DNA from: Mucilaginibacter kameinonensis
GTDB taxonomy: Bacteria > Bacteroidota > Bacteroidia > Sphingobacteriales > Sphingobacteriaceae
Assembly (NCBI RefSeq): GCF_003675385.1
Contig: NZ_RCWZ01000006.1
Location: 124,001 to 188,000 of the forward strand
DNA length: 64,000 nt
Direction: 5' to 3'
Position numbers and translations under genes: made by a program. This document shows, one piece after another, positions 18,346 through 27,661 of the stretch. Each line of letters starts with the position of its first letter. The stretch's first letter is position 1. The notes beneath the pieces were generated by a model. That model had not been told where the DNA came from, ran no database searches, and saw only the letters and a list, made by a program, of their open reading frames with translations.

Positions 18346-20802
18346 TTATTTAATAGCATATTCCTGGTAGTGGTAACCTATTTTTCCATCGCCTGAAATA
18401 CCTTCAATCGTAAGAGCTATATTTTTTACATCAGCGCTAACAGGAAATTCCAATACCGATTGTCCTCTATCGTCGGTTTTTACTACCGGGTTCCATAACA
18501 GAGTTTCGGGCGAGGCCTTTTTTGCCACATCAGTTACCGGATACTTCGGCACATAAAACTCCCGGTATTTTTGATACCCGCTATAAGTAAAGTTAATTAC
18601 ACCAGGTGTTGATGTAACAGTGATATCCTCCGGCTCATCCATCTCATTATAATTGATACCGCCTTTTTTTGTGGTGATCACTAATACACCGCCACTACCG
18701 GCCAGGCCATAAGCCGCAATTAGTGAACCTGAACGCAATACTTCAATGCTTTGCACATTACCTGCCGGTATGCTGTTTAAGGATATCTGGCCTGGTTGTA
18801 TCGGAACCCCGTCAAGTACAAATAACATTGGTTTATTCAAACCGCTGGTGCTGTAAGGCACTTTTGTATAACCATGGCTAAACGGGTCTTTTTTTATTCT
18901 AAAATATACACCGACTAATCTTCCCTCCAAACAAATTTCCAGATTATCGCAATGGTTGAGGTCTTTATAGGTGATGATTTGATTGGCGTTTCCAGCACCA
19001 TTAAAATTTGCCGATGGGGCGACAGCTTTTTCAGTAGCGCTTAATTTTTTTGATTTTACAACAACTTCATTTAACTGACGCGCTCCGTTTTTGATGGTGT
19101 GGGGCTGATTAGAGGGGGATTGCGCAGCATAATTGGGCAATTCTTTCTTTACAACATAACCAGTTGAATCGGCAGGTGCAAATTGATCAAGGATAACATT
19201 GATATCTTTACTATCTGTAGATGCTATTACCGAAAATTGATGTTGATCCTGCAGGTCGGGCAAATTAAAAGTAAACCTTCCTTTGCTATCGGTCACGGTG
19301 CGTATTGTAAATGCCGAATCGCCTTTTGATACCAGCATAACATTTTGTTTGGGTAAAGTTGAGCCTTTGCCTGTTTGTATTGTGCCACTTAATGTTTGTT
19401 GTGTTTGAGCCGGGTAACTCACATCCGGAAATTTACCGGCTAAAAGGTCTTTCCATATAAACCTTCGCCAACCCTGCGTCAGCATCAAATTATCAAGCTG
19501 TAAGCTGATTTGCGGCTCCCGGCTTTTGAAATAATGATTAGGGTATTCAATATAGCCATTAAGATCGGATGTCAACAGCAGATCGGATAAAATGGAAGGC
19601 GTTAGGGTTGTGCTGTCAACCGGAGTTTTTCGGTTTACAACAGCAACCGAAAAATTTGCGATAACCGGATTGGCTAACTGATCTGTAGCCTCAATCGGGA
19701 TTTGAATAACTGAATTTGTTGATGATACTTTTGGCGTACCTGCATTTAACCGGAGCTGATCATGCCGGTCTATGAATACCAAACGTTCGGCTTTAGGTTC
19801 TGAAAGATTATTGAAAAGTGTGAATTGAACAATGCCGGTGGGCAGCGTTCGTTTTGGCATGGATATACTGCCTTGGTTACCTGAAAGATCAAGCTTTGTT
19901 AAGCTGATCAGCTTATTGTTTGCCTGAGCGGCCAGCCAAACCGGTTCAGTAGTGTTTAAGCCACTGGTCATCACTTGTACAATCACATTAGCTTTATCCT
20001 GATTATTTACAGCCAAAGCATATCCTGAGGGTAAGGCAGCGGGTAAAATAATCTTTTTTGTAACCCCATCCTTAAACCTGACATTGGCTTCATAACTATG
20101 GCTTTGTAGCGGTTTAAGATTAAACCTGCCCATGCCTGCAAATGAAGATTGAAAGTTTGATAAAACCTTTCCGCTTTCATCAGTAATTGTTCCTGATACG
20201 TCCTCGCCTAATCCTGTACTGCCAATGGCTTTGAATGCTATAACTGAAGTAATACCATTTACCAGATCTCCACCTTCCGGAAAAAATTGAATGTTGTGGA
20301 GCTCGTCATTACGAGTCTTTTTGGTTTCCCTGGGGATACTCTGTTTTGAATTTGCCGGGTTTCCTATTTTTAAGCTGGTATGATAAAATAATTCAGGTTT
20401 AAAATTTCGCATCCAGGCGGTGTAGGCGCGTAAAGTATAAGTGCCTCTTTCCATGCTGTCAGGAAGAGCAACCCAACCGGATACGCCGCCATCATTAATT
20501 GGAAACCGGAGTTCGATAACACGGGAATCCTGACTGTTTAAAAGATCAACGTATAAAACTTTGCTAAGATCTGTAAACTGGTTGTTTTGAGCATTTACTA
20601 CATAAGCCCTAAAGCGTAAGGTATCGCCGCTTGAGTGATCATTTCTATCCAAATGCAGGTGAACTTTTTCCTGCGGAAATTTTTCTCCAAATTGTTGTAA
20701 AAGCGGTGGGATTTGGCTTTTTGGACTTGCTGTTTGACCAAAAACAGTCATCCTGAAAAAAATAGCGGGCAGGAGAAAAAGCAAACCTTTTTTTATGATC
20801 AT
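18346..20802 (-). CDS. MG2/TonB-plug protein without a beta-barrel (paralogue 1)
   Basis: The 818-residue secreted protein (signal peptide ending FGQ, about 23) has an alpha-2-macroglobulin MG2-like N-terminus (FPQEKVHLHLDRNDHSSGDT, GTYTLRAYTAWMRN). Several beta domains follow, including a carboxypeptidase-regulatory-like unit. A plug-type domain at about 577-715 runs from LNEVVVKSKK through FVLDGVPI and VQSIEVLRSG to SGGVLVITTKKGG, and an approximately 100-residue C-terminal beta domain ends the protein. The plug is of SusC/RagA style, but no receptor barrel follows. It is clearly homologous to the two tandem genes at 28698 and 31580. It is co-directional with the CarboxypepD_reg gene downstream. 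The role is unknown; outer-membrane or periplasmic location is inferred from the signal peptide and plug. Confidence 0.82.
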   Translation of the reverse strand: MIIKKGLLFLLPAIFFRMTVFGQTASPKSQIPPLLQQFGEKFPQEKVHLHLDRNDHSSGDTLRFRAYVVNAQNNQFTDLSKVLYVDLLNSQDSRVIELRFPINDGGVSGWVALPDSMERGTYTLRAYTAWMRNFKPELFYHTSLKIGNPANSKQSIPRETKKTRNDELHNIQFFPEGGDLVNGITSVIAFKAIGSTGLGEDVSGTITDESGKVLSNFQSSFAGMGRFNLKPLQSHSYEANVRFKDGVTKKIILPAALPSGYALAVNNQDKANVIVQVMTSGLNTTEPVWLAAQANNKLISLTKLDLSGNQGSISMPKRTLPTGIVQFTLFNNLSEPKAERLVFIDRHDQLRLNAGTPKVSSTNSVIQIPIEATDQLANPVIANFSVAVVNRKTPVDSTTLTPSILSDLLLTSDLNGYIEYPNHYFKSREPQISLQLDNLMLTQGWRRFIWKDLLAGKFPDVSYPAQTQQTLSGTIQTGKGSTLPKQNVMLVSKGDSAFTIRTVTDSKGRFTFNLPDLQDQHQFSVIASTDSKDINVILDQFAPADSTGYVVKKELPNYAAQSPSNQPHTIKNGARQLNEVVVKSKKLSATEKAVAPSANFNGAGNANQIITYKDLNHCDNLEICLEGRLVGVYFRIKKDPFSHGYTKVPYSTSGLNKPMLFVLDGVPIQPGQISLNSIPAGNVQSIEVLRSGSLIAAYGLAGSGGVLVITTKKGGINYNEMDEPEDITVTSTPGVINFTYSGYQKYREFYVPKYPVTDVAKKASPETLLWNPVVKTDDRGQSVLEFPVSADVKNIALTIEGISGDGKIGYHYQEYAIK

Positions 20803-21090
20803 AAGGCAATAGGTAATGGTTTGTTAAAATCCGGGATCAGTGAACCGGAGCAAGTGTGTATTAACACTTGATTGTTTATAACTGGCTGTTTAAAGCAAGA
20901 TAAAAATGCCTTATTATTTATTTAACCTATTAGTCAAATACTCTCATTGTTTGGTTGTTTTATCTCGTTTTACACGAAAATGGCCCTTCTGTCGCCTGGT
21001 AATCAATGGTGTTGGATGAAAAAGCTTACTGAAAGGCATAAGGGATATACCAGTGAAACAAAATTGGGTTAATCTGTAACCCTGGATTTT

Positions 21091-22920
21091 TTATTGATAT
21101 CCGGCAGCCTGTAAGTTGAAAAGTTCGGCATAGCGGCCATTGTTGGCCATGAGTTGTTCATGTGTGCCGGCTTCAAGAATGCTGCCCCTTTCTAAAACAA
21201 TGATCCGATCGGCAAGTCTTGCTGTTGAAAACCGATGTGATATAAGCACTGCCGATTTGCCCTGGGTTAAAGACGAAAAACGCTGGAAAACCTCGTACTC
21301 CGCACGGGCGTCAAGAGCGGCTGTAGGCTCGTCAAGAATAAGCACCTGTGCTTGCTTCATATAAGCCCTGGCCAGCGCAACTTTTTGCCACTCCCCGCCG
21401 GATAGTTCCACACCCTCGTTAAACCGCCTGCCTAACCATTGATCATATCCCAGCGGTAGTCTGGCGGCCAATGTATCGGCAAGACTCTCATGCGCTGCCT
21501 TACGGATCAATTCAATATTGGCCTGCTCATCAATATTTCCGACAGCGATGTTCTGCGAAAAACTCATCTGGTAGCGGATATAATCCTGAAAAATAATACC
21601 GAGGTTTAGCCGGAGATCGGCAATATCATAATCCCTCAGGTCGGCACCGTCCAGTAGGATGCGCCCCTCTGTAGGGTCATATAAGCGGGCAAGCAATTTA
21701 ACAAGTGTAGTTTTGCCTGCACCGTTTTCACCAACCAGTGCTATCTTTTCGCCGGGTTGCAGGGTAAAGTTCAGGTGCCGGTTGGCCCATGATTCGGCAT
21801 TGTTATATTTAAAGCCTACATCTTCAAATGTGAAGCCTTGCTTTATCGGTTTCGGAAATGGTAAAGGAGATGCGGCCACAGTAATTTTTGGTTTGATCTC
21901 AAAAAACTCATGAAAATCATTGAGGTAGATGGCTCCCTGTGATACCGATGTAAAACGGTTTAACGAATTTTCCATCAGGCTGCTAAGCTGCCGGAACGAA
22001 CCGGCGAGGAAAGTAAGTGTACCTACCGAAGATTTACCTGTAACCGTTTGGTAAATAATAAACCCGTAAGCCACATAATAGCCGATACTACCCAAAACGG
22101 AAAAGAAGGTGCCCCAGGCCGAGCGTCTTACAGCAAGTTTGCTATTATCGGTATAAAATTTATCTTATAGCGTTTTAAAGCGGTTGATGATAAAATCAGC
22201 AAGGCCAAAAATCTTAACTTCCTTTGCCGTTTCATCGCTTGCGCCCAGGTAGCGTACATAATCCAGCTCTCTTCTTTCAGGGGTTTGGCTTCTGGTTAAC
22301 GCGTAATTCTGACTGTTAAAGTAACTTTCCCCCATAAATGACGGGATAATGGATATGAGTAATAACAGGATTAACCAGGGGTTTAAAGTTAATAAGCTGG
22401 TAAGCAGAAAAGCGATGGAGATGAAATCCTGGATTTGGCTCATTACTTGTGATAAAAGCACGGTGCGGCCTACGGTTTGCTGCCTTGCCCGTTCCAGTTT
22501 ATCATAAAATACAGAATCTTCAAATTGCTCGAGATCAAGTGTGGCCGCATGGCGCATGATGCGCATGGATGTATAGTTAGAAAAAAGATCGCCAAGCAGA
22601 CTATCTATCAGGCTTATCATCCTGTTTAAGCCGTCGGTTAATATAGCCAGCAAAAATTCGATGATAACCAATTTCCATAATTCATGCTGGCTTCCACCGT
22701 GCCGGTTAAGCAACACCACCTGATCGATGATCAGTTTACCCACATACAACAAGGCAACCGGCATGGCCGAGCGGATAATGCGCAACAAAAAACTCATCGT
22801 TGTTTTACCCGGACTGCTTTGCCAAACCAAACTGAAAAATTCAGGAAGGTTGCTTAATGCAGACAGCCGTTCTTTGAATGAGATCTTTTGCTCGGGTTTG
22901 ATATTTCTTGTTTTAGCCAT
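21091..22920 (-). pseudogene. ABC exporter (fused permease/ATPase) interrupted by one in-frame TAA
   Basis: Both halves lie in the same reading frame (610 codons in all), separated only by a TAA at 22165-22167. The first half (251 residues) is the ABC transporter type-1 transmembrane domain (RIIRSAMPVALLYVGKLIID, LEQFEDSVFYDKLERARQQT). The second contains the remaining helices and the nucleotide-binding domain: Walker A GENGAGKTT, signature LSGGEWQKVALARAY, Walker B VLILDEPTAALD and the switch ISHRFST. Translating across the break gives FKTL-stop-DKFYTDNSKLAVRRSAWG, continuous with the family pattern, so nothing else is missing. No frameshift is present. Either the gene was recently inactivated, the assembly has an error, or the halves are made separately; the second half has no good ATG (only a TTG at 22095). 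Confidence 0.88.
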
Positions 22921-23094
22921 CCGCCACCTTTAATAAATGCGATGTTAAACAAATTAATATTGAAATGCAGACAATCAGCATACTTATGATCATTTACTGA
23001 CTAAACTTATGGTGTTTAAAATAGGCCGATAATTTATCTGTTTTGATGATTTAGATATTAGACATTAGTTAAAGTAAATAAAGATGGATTTGCG

Positions 23095-23131
23095 CAATCG
23101 ATTGAGTAATTGCTTTTTATTTACTATTTTG
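23095..23131 (+). promoter_or_regulatory. Candidate promoter with LacI-type palindrome upstream of the esterase operon
   Basis: A 10-bp perfect palindrome with central CG, CAATCGATTG (23095-23104), overlaps a TTG (23102-23104) that lies exactly 20 bp before TATTTTG (23125-23131). That is close to the Bacteroidota -33/-7 arrangement, though the -7 is one base shorter than TAnnTTTG. Central-CG palindromes of this kind are typical operators of LacI-family regulators. No LacI gene is in the window. The start codon is 34 bp downstream. Confidence 0.4.
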
Positions 23132-23165
23132 GTAAGATAAACCGTTAATACCAATCTTTCGAGTT

Positions 23166-25106
23166 ATGAGGTCAGTAAAGCTATTGCTTGCCGTGCTGTG
23201 CGCTTGTGTTATAATGCCTGCTTACGCTGCAATCCGTTTGCCGCAATTGGTTTCTGATGGCATGATATTGCAGCGGAACATGAAAGTAAAAATCTGGGGA
23301 TGGGCTGATGCTGGCGAAAAGGTAGCTATCAATTTTCAGCATAAAAATTACTATACAGTTGCCGATCAAAGTGGGGCATGGAAAGTCAAGCTTTCGTCGA
23401 TGAAAGCCGGGGGGCCATATACTATGGAACTTACCGGTAAAAATCAGATCGTTATCCATGATATTTTAATTGGCGATGTTTGGTTTTGTTCGGGCCAGTC
23501 GAATATGGTTTTGCCAATGGAGCGGGTAAAAGAAAGATATCCGGATGAGATCTCCAAGGCTAATTACCCACAGATCAGGAATTTTTTTGTTAAAACCGAG
23601 GCAGATGTAACTAAACAACATCCGGACTTGTTACCCGGTAAGTGGATAAAGGCCGATCCTGGAACTGTTTTGAGCTTCGGTGCTGCGTCATGGTTTTTTG
23701 CGAAGCAGCTCTATCAAAAATATCATGTACCCATAGGTATCATCAACTCAAGCGTAGGCGGCACACCGATAGAAGCCTGGATCAGCAGCGATGGATTGAA
23801 AAATATCAAACCGTATAATGACAGGATAATTCAGTTTGGTAACACCACTTTTATGGATAGCGTGATGAAAACACTCCCGCAACCTGTTGATCCGCTCAAT
23901 ACATCGGCATATGGAACCGATAAAGGTTTGAGTGGGAGCAAACCATGGTATGATACCACATACATCCCGCATAACTGGCATCGTTTCTGGCTGCCAGGTT
24001 ACTGGGCCGATCAAGGCGTAAAAAATCTTAATGGCGTGGTATGGTTCAGAAAAGAAATAAACCTGCCTGTTTCCATACAGGGTAAAGCGGGCAAACTTTT
24101 TCTGGGCAGAATAATAGATGCCGATCAGACCTATTTAAACGGGCAGCTGGTAGGGAGCATTACTTATCGGTATCCGCCAAGGCGATATGCTGTACCTGCA
24201 GGATTATTAAAGCCTGGTAAAAATATCATTGTGGTGCGGGTGGTTAACACAGAAGATAAAGGCGGTTTTGTACCGGATAAACGCTATTTTTTGACGATAG
24301 CCGGAGATACTATCGACCTTCGTGGCGACTGGCAATATAAAGTAGGACAGGTATTTGAACCAGCTAAAGAAAAACCGGAGTTTTCGGCCCAGAATGAGCC
24401 AACCGGGCTTTATAATACTATGGTAGCACCCGTTATCAATTACGCCATTAAAGGCATGGTTTGGTATCAGGGCGAAAGCAATGCTACGCGGGCTACCGAA
24501 TATGGGACATTGTTAAAAGCATTGATTACCGACAGGCGCAACAAATGGCAGCAGGGTGATATGCCGTTTATTTATGCTCAGCTTCCCAATTTTAATGAGG
24601 TACAATATTCACCAGCCGAAAGCGACTGGGCACAATTGCGGGAGGGGCAGCTTAGTGCCCTGGAGCTACCCAACACCGGAATGGCTATAACTATTGATGC
24701 CGGTGAATGGAACGATATTCATCCCCTCAACAAAAAAACAGTAGGTGAGCGCCTTGCCCGGGCTGCCGAAAATGTGGCTTATGGTGATTTAGAGGTAGTA
24801 TCATCCGGGCCAATTTATCATTCGGCTAAAATTGAAGGCAATAAAATAGAGATTACCTTTAAGAATACAGGAGCGGGTTTGGTTGCATGGGATGGCGAAG
24901 AACTATCGCAATTCGCGATAGCCGGTGCGGATAAAAAGTTTGTTTGGGCAAAGACTGTTATTAAGGGAGATAAAGTATTGGTTTGGAATGATAAAATATT
25001 AGCTCCTCTTTATGTAAGGTATGCCTGGGCCGATAACCCTGATGGCGCAAACCTGTACAACAAAGAAGGCCTGCCTGCATCTCCTTTTCGTACCGGCGAT
25101 AAATGA
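23166..25106 (+). CDS. Sialate O-acetylesterase-family esterase (SGNH, with inserted jelly roll)
   Basis: The 646-residue secreted esterase removes O-acetyl groups from glycans. The SGNH block I is DVWFCSGQSNM with catalytic Ser112. A jelly-roll insert of about 130 residues (WFRKEINLPVSIQGKAGKLF, DADQTYLNGQLVGS, NIIVVRVVNTED) splits the hydrolase domain, as is usual in this family. The later block WYQGESNA and the DIHP motif (Asp and His of the triad) follow. A signal peptide covers about residues 1-21. The next gene, 23 bp downstream, encodes a CE15 glucuronoyl esterase, which points to acetylated glucuronoxylan as the shared substrate rather than sialic acid. The family name should not be taken as the function. 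Confidence 0.9.
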   Translation: MRSVKLLLAVLCACVIMPAYAAIRLPQLVSDGMILQRNMKVKIWGWADAGEKVAINFQHKNYYTVADQSGAWKVKLSSMKAGGPYTMELTGKNQIVIHDILIGDVWFCSGQSNMVLPMERVKERYPDEISKANYPQIRNFFVKTEADVTKQHPDLLPGKWIKADPGTVLSFGAASWFFAKQLYQKYHVPIGIINSSVGGTPIEAWISSDGLKNIKPYNDRIIQFGNTTFMDSVMKTLPQPVDPLNTSAYGTDKGLSGSKPWYDTTYIPHNWHRFWLPGYWADQGVKNLNGVVWFRKEINLPVSIQGKAGKLFLGRIIDADQTYLNGQLVGSITYRYPPRRYAVPAGLLKPGKNIIVVRVVNTEDKGGFVPDKRYFLTIAGDTIDLRGDWQYKVGQVFEPAKEKPEFSAQNEPTGLYNTMVAPVINYAIKGMVWYQGESNATRATEYGTLLKALITDRRNKWQQGDMPFIYAQLPNFNEVQYSPAESDWAQLREGQLSALELPNTGMAITIDAGEWNDIHPLNKKTVGERLARAAENVAYGDLEVVSSGPIYHSAKIEGNKIEITFKNTGAGLVAWDGEELSQFAIAGADKKFVWAKTVIKGDKVLVWNDKILAPLYVRYAWADNPDGANLYNKEGLPASPFRTGDK

Positions 25107-25129
25107 TAACCATCTTTAAATAAGAAGAA

Positions 25130-26659
25130 ATGAAAAGTACCACTTTATTTTTCTTACTCACATATGCCATAATGGCAAAGGCGCAAAATACCCCTCCGGT
25201 AAACTTTACCGCCGATCAGGATCATCAGAATATGATGAAACAATTGGGAATTAAAACATTGCGTAATGGTCCCAGTGGAGATGAATCGGCTCCGAACCAT
25301 GCCAATTATGACGAATCGTTAGCCAACCCTTATCCGGATTTGCCAGAAGTACTTACTTTAAAAAACGGCAAGAAAGTTACTACGCCCCAAATGTGGTGGA
25401 AGCAACGACGTCCCGAAATTGTGGAAGATATGGAGCGTGAAGTTTACGGTCGTATCCCCGCCGATGTACCCAAAGTAACATGGACGGTAAAAGTAACCGA
25501 TAAAGAACGTGTTGGCTTCTTTCCGGTGATTGCCAAACAGCTGATAGGGCACGTTGATAACGCGGCATATCCACTTATCAATGTAAATATTGAAATGACT
25601 TTGGTGTTACCCGCTAATGCCAAAGGCCCGGTGCCGGTGTTGATGATGTTTGGCAGAAGTGTTTTACCAGCACCGGCGCAGCCCCCTGCTGCTGATGTTG
25701 AAAAGATTAACAACGCGTTAAAAGAATTACTGGTAAAAGATCATCCTGAACTGAAAACTATTTTTGAACAATACCCGGCTTATAATCCGATAGCTGAACA
25801 ATCTCCCTTTGGATCGGCCGGTTTTCCGACGATGAAAGGTGATCCGCCGACAGCCACTCAATTAATAGCCAACGGCTGGGGATACGTGCTGATAGATCCT
25901 GCTTCGATCCAGGCGGATAATGCCGAAGGTTTGACCAAAGGAATTATTGGTTTGGTAAACAAAGGTCAGCCGCGTAAACCGGAGGATTGGGGGGCTTTGC
26001 GCGCCTGGTCATGGGGAGCTGCACGCGCCCTCGATTACCTGGAAACAGAGCCTGCCATAGATGCCAAACACGTGGGCATTGAAGGGGTATCCCGCTATGG
26101 TAAAGCGGCATTGGTGACACTGGCTTTTGAGCAACGGTTTGCGATGGGTTTGATCGGTTCTTCGGGCGAAGGTGGAGCTAAGCTGCACCGCCGCAATTTT
26201 GGCGAGGCGGTTGAAAGCCTTACCGGGGGCGAGTATTATTGGATGGCCGGTAACTTTATGAAGTATGGCGCTGCAGAGGCCACGTTTGGCGTTAAAACAG
26301 CAAAAGATATTCCGGTAGACGCCCATGAACTGATTGCCTTATGCGCTCCAAGATTTACTTTTATTAGCTACGGTATCCCTGAGCAGGGAGATGCCAAGTG
26401 GCTCGACCAACAGGGGAGTTATATGGCAACTGTAGCCGCCGGCCCGGTATTTAAGCTGCTTGGCGCAAAGGACCTTGGTGTTTCAAGTGATTACAAAACT
26501 GAAAAAATGCCGCCTGTAAATACCGGTTTACTTAATGGAGAGCTGGCCTGGCGGCAGCATGACGGAGGCCATACCGATGCGCCAAACGTAAAGTATTTTA
26601 TAGCGTGGGCAAATAAACTGATGGGGTACGGCAAAGAAGGCGCTGATAAAGGTAAATGA
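25130..26659 (+). CDS. CE15 4-O-methyl-glucuronoyl esterase-like hydrolase
   Basis: The 509-residue secreted alpha/beta hydrolase has a signal peptide (about 1-19). The CE15 nucleophile motif GVSRYGKAA carries Ser321, the SSGEGG loop after the next strand carries Glu347, and the catalytic His is probably H481 in HDGGHTD. CE15 enzymes cleave the ester between lignin alcohols and the glucuronic acid side chains of xylan. The extended N-terminal region (PQMWWKQRRPEIVEDMEREV, YGRIP) is typical of bacterial members. It follows the acetyl esterase gene by 23 bp, so the pair probably strips two kinds of ester from glucuronoxylan. No xylanase is present nearby. Confidence 0.88.
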   Translation: MKSTTLFFLLTYAIMAKAQNTPPVNFTADQDHQNMMKQLGIKTLRNGPSGDESAPNHANYDESLANPYPDLPEVLTLKNGKKVTTPQMWWKQRRPEIVEDMEREVYGRIPADVPKVTWTVKVTDKERVGFFPVIAKQLIGHVDNAAYPLINVNIEMTLVLPANAKGPVPVLMMFGRSVLPAPAQPPAADVEKINNALKELLVKDHPELKTIFEQYPAYNPIAEQSPFGSAGFPTMKGDPPTATQLIANGWGYVLIDPASIQADNAEGLTKGIIGLVNKGQPRKPEDWGALRAWSWGAARALDYLETEPAIDAKHVGIEGVSRYGKAALVTLAFEQRFAMGLIGSSGEGGAKLHRRNFGEAVESLTGGEYYWMAGNFMKYGAAEATFGVKTAKDIPVDAHELIALCAPRFTFISYGIPEQGDAKWLDQQGSYMATVAAGPVFKLLGAKDLGVSSDYKTEKMPPVNTGLLNGELAWRQHDGGHTDAPNVKYFIAWANKLMGYGKEGADKGK

Positions 26660-26711
26660 TTTTCCAGTGCATGTTTCCAGCAATTAACATGTGGGGGGAG
26701 GTAGATAGAGT

Positions 26712-27260
26712 TTAAAAACTACATCCTGCAGCCGGTGTAATGCCTTCTTTATCCTGGGTTAAGGATGGTTTGCCTTTTTTGAAGGTCACTATCCATATGC
26801 TGTCGAAATCATTGTCGGGCCATTGCAGGTCTTTAACTTTAAGGCCTAAAGCTTTCAGCAAAGGTTTAAGCTCATTGTGTTCCCAAACAATAAGGATGGT
26901 GCCTTTTTTTGATGTAAGCTCCTTGGCCATGCCGTTATCATCCTCTTCCTCAAAATTACTATTGATGGTAAGGTTGTATTTTACAGCGAATGGCGAAATA
27001 GTTTGGAACATACGCGACCTCGGGGTTGATTTGCCCTGGTGCATTGCCGGTACATAAATATGATCGGGCAAACCGAATTTGGCTTTTAATACCTCAGGCA
27101 GTTTAAGCGAACGGTTAAAGCCCGCGCACGAAAGGTTATCACCTACGTCGGGCTTTTCGGCATGACGGATAAATACCAGTTTCAGGTTTTTCCCCTGGCC
27201 GCAGGCGGTAAGGCTGGCCCAACCGACTATTAAAAAAAGTATGAATGTTCTTTTTATCAT
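26712..27260 (-). CDS. Histidine phosphatase-family lipoprotein
   Basis: The 182-residue protein has a strong lipobox (SLTAC, Cys20), followed by the histidine phosphatase signature LVFIRHAEKP. The second catalytic His is probably in IVWEHNELKPLL. It is short for the superfamily (SixA-like size). Lipid anchoring and a periplasmic location follow from the lipobox. It lies 19 bp downstream of clpS on the same strand, but a functional link is not evident. The substrate is unknown. Confidence 0.82.
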   Translation of the reverse strand: MIKRTFILFLIVGWASLTACGQGKNLKLVFIRHAEKPDVGDNLSCAGFNRSLKLPEVLKAKFGLPDHIYVPAMHQGKSTPRSRMFQTISPFAVKYNLTINSNFEEEDDNGMAKELTSKKGTILIVWEHNELKPLLKALGLKVKDLQWPDNDFDSIWIVTFKKGKPSLTQDKEGITPAAGCSF

Positions 27261-27279
27261 GCCGGTTATTGTTAGCGTT

Positions 27280-27561
27280 TTATTCTACAGAAACTGTTAA
27301 TCCTTCTTGCTGAAGGATTTTGCGGTAAATCTCCATTTCGGTAAAAGAGCCTTCAAGTACGGCGCATTTGCCTTCATTATGTACTTTCCAGGCTATCTTT
27401 TCGGCCTGTGGTTCAGAGTAATCCAGGTATTTCATCATACAGTGGATCACGTGGTCAAAAGTGTTAAAATCATCGTTCCAGAGTATTAAACGATGTGTCT
27501 CTTTAAGTCCTGCAAGTAACTCTTCGAGCGTAAATGTTTCTTCCTGTACTTCGGTTGGCAT
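27280..27561 (-). CDS. clpS: ATP-dependent Clp protease adaptor ClpS
   Basis: The 93-residue adaptor delivers N-degron substrates to ClpAP-type proteases in the cytoplasm. The diagnostic motif RLILWNDDFNTFDHVI (about 24-39) contains the Asn-Asp pair that binds the N-terminal residue of substrates, and AEKIAWKVHNEGKCAVLEG (about 53-71) matches the family's alpha/beta core. A short acidic N-terminal extension precedes the core, as usual. No clpA or clpC gene is adjacent. Confidence 0.95.
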   Translation of the reverse strand: MPTEVQEETFTLEELLAGLKETHRLILWNDDFNTFDHVIHCMMKYLDYSEPQAEKIAWKVHNEGKCAVLEGSFTEMEIYRKILQQEGLTVSVE

Positions 27562-27661
27562 ACGTAACTACAAATTTACTCAAAAACAATAATAAAAGTG
27601 TTAAAATCGTGTTCCATGGTCTTAAAAATCATGTTACACACAAACCCCTAAAAAATTTCAC

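Noticed and set aside
21091..22920. Frameshift explanation for the split ABC exporter
   Set aside because: The two halves share the same reading frame, and translating the 69 bases between them gives continuous family-like sequence with only one TAA, so an indel is not needed.
15982..26659. Polysaccharide utilisation locus around GH53 and the esterases
   Set aside because: No SusC/SusD pair or cluster of related glycosidases; genes of other functions and strands lie between them.
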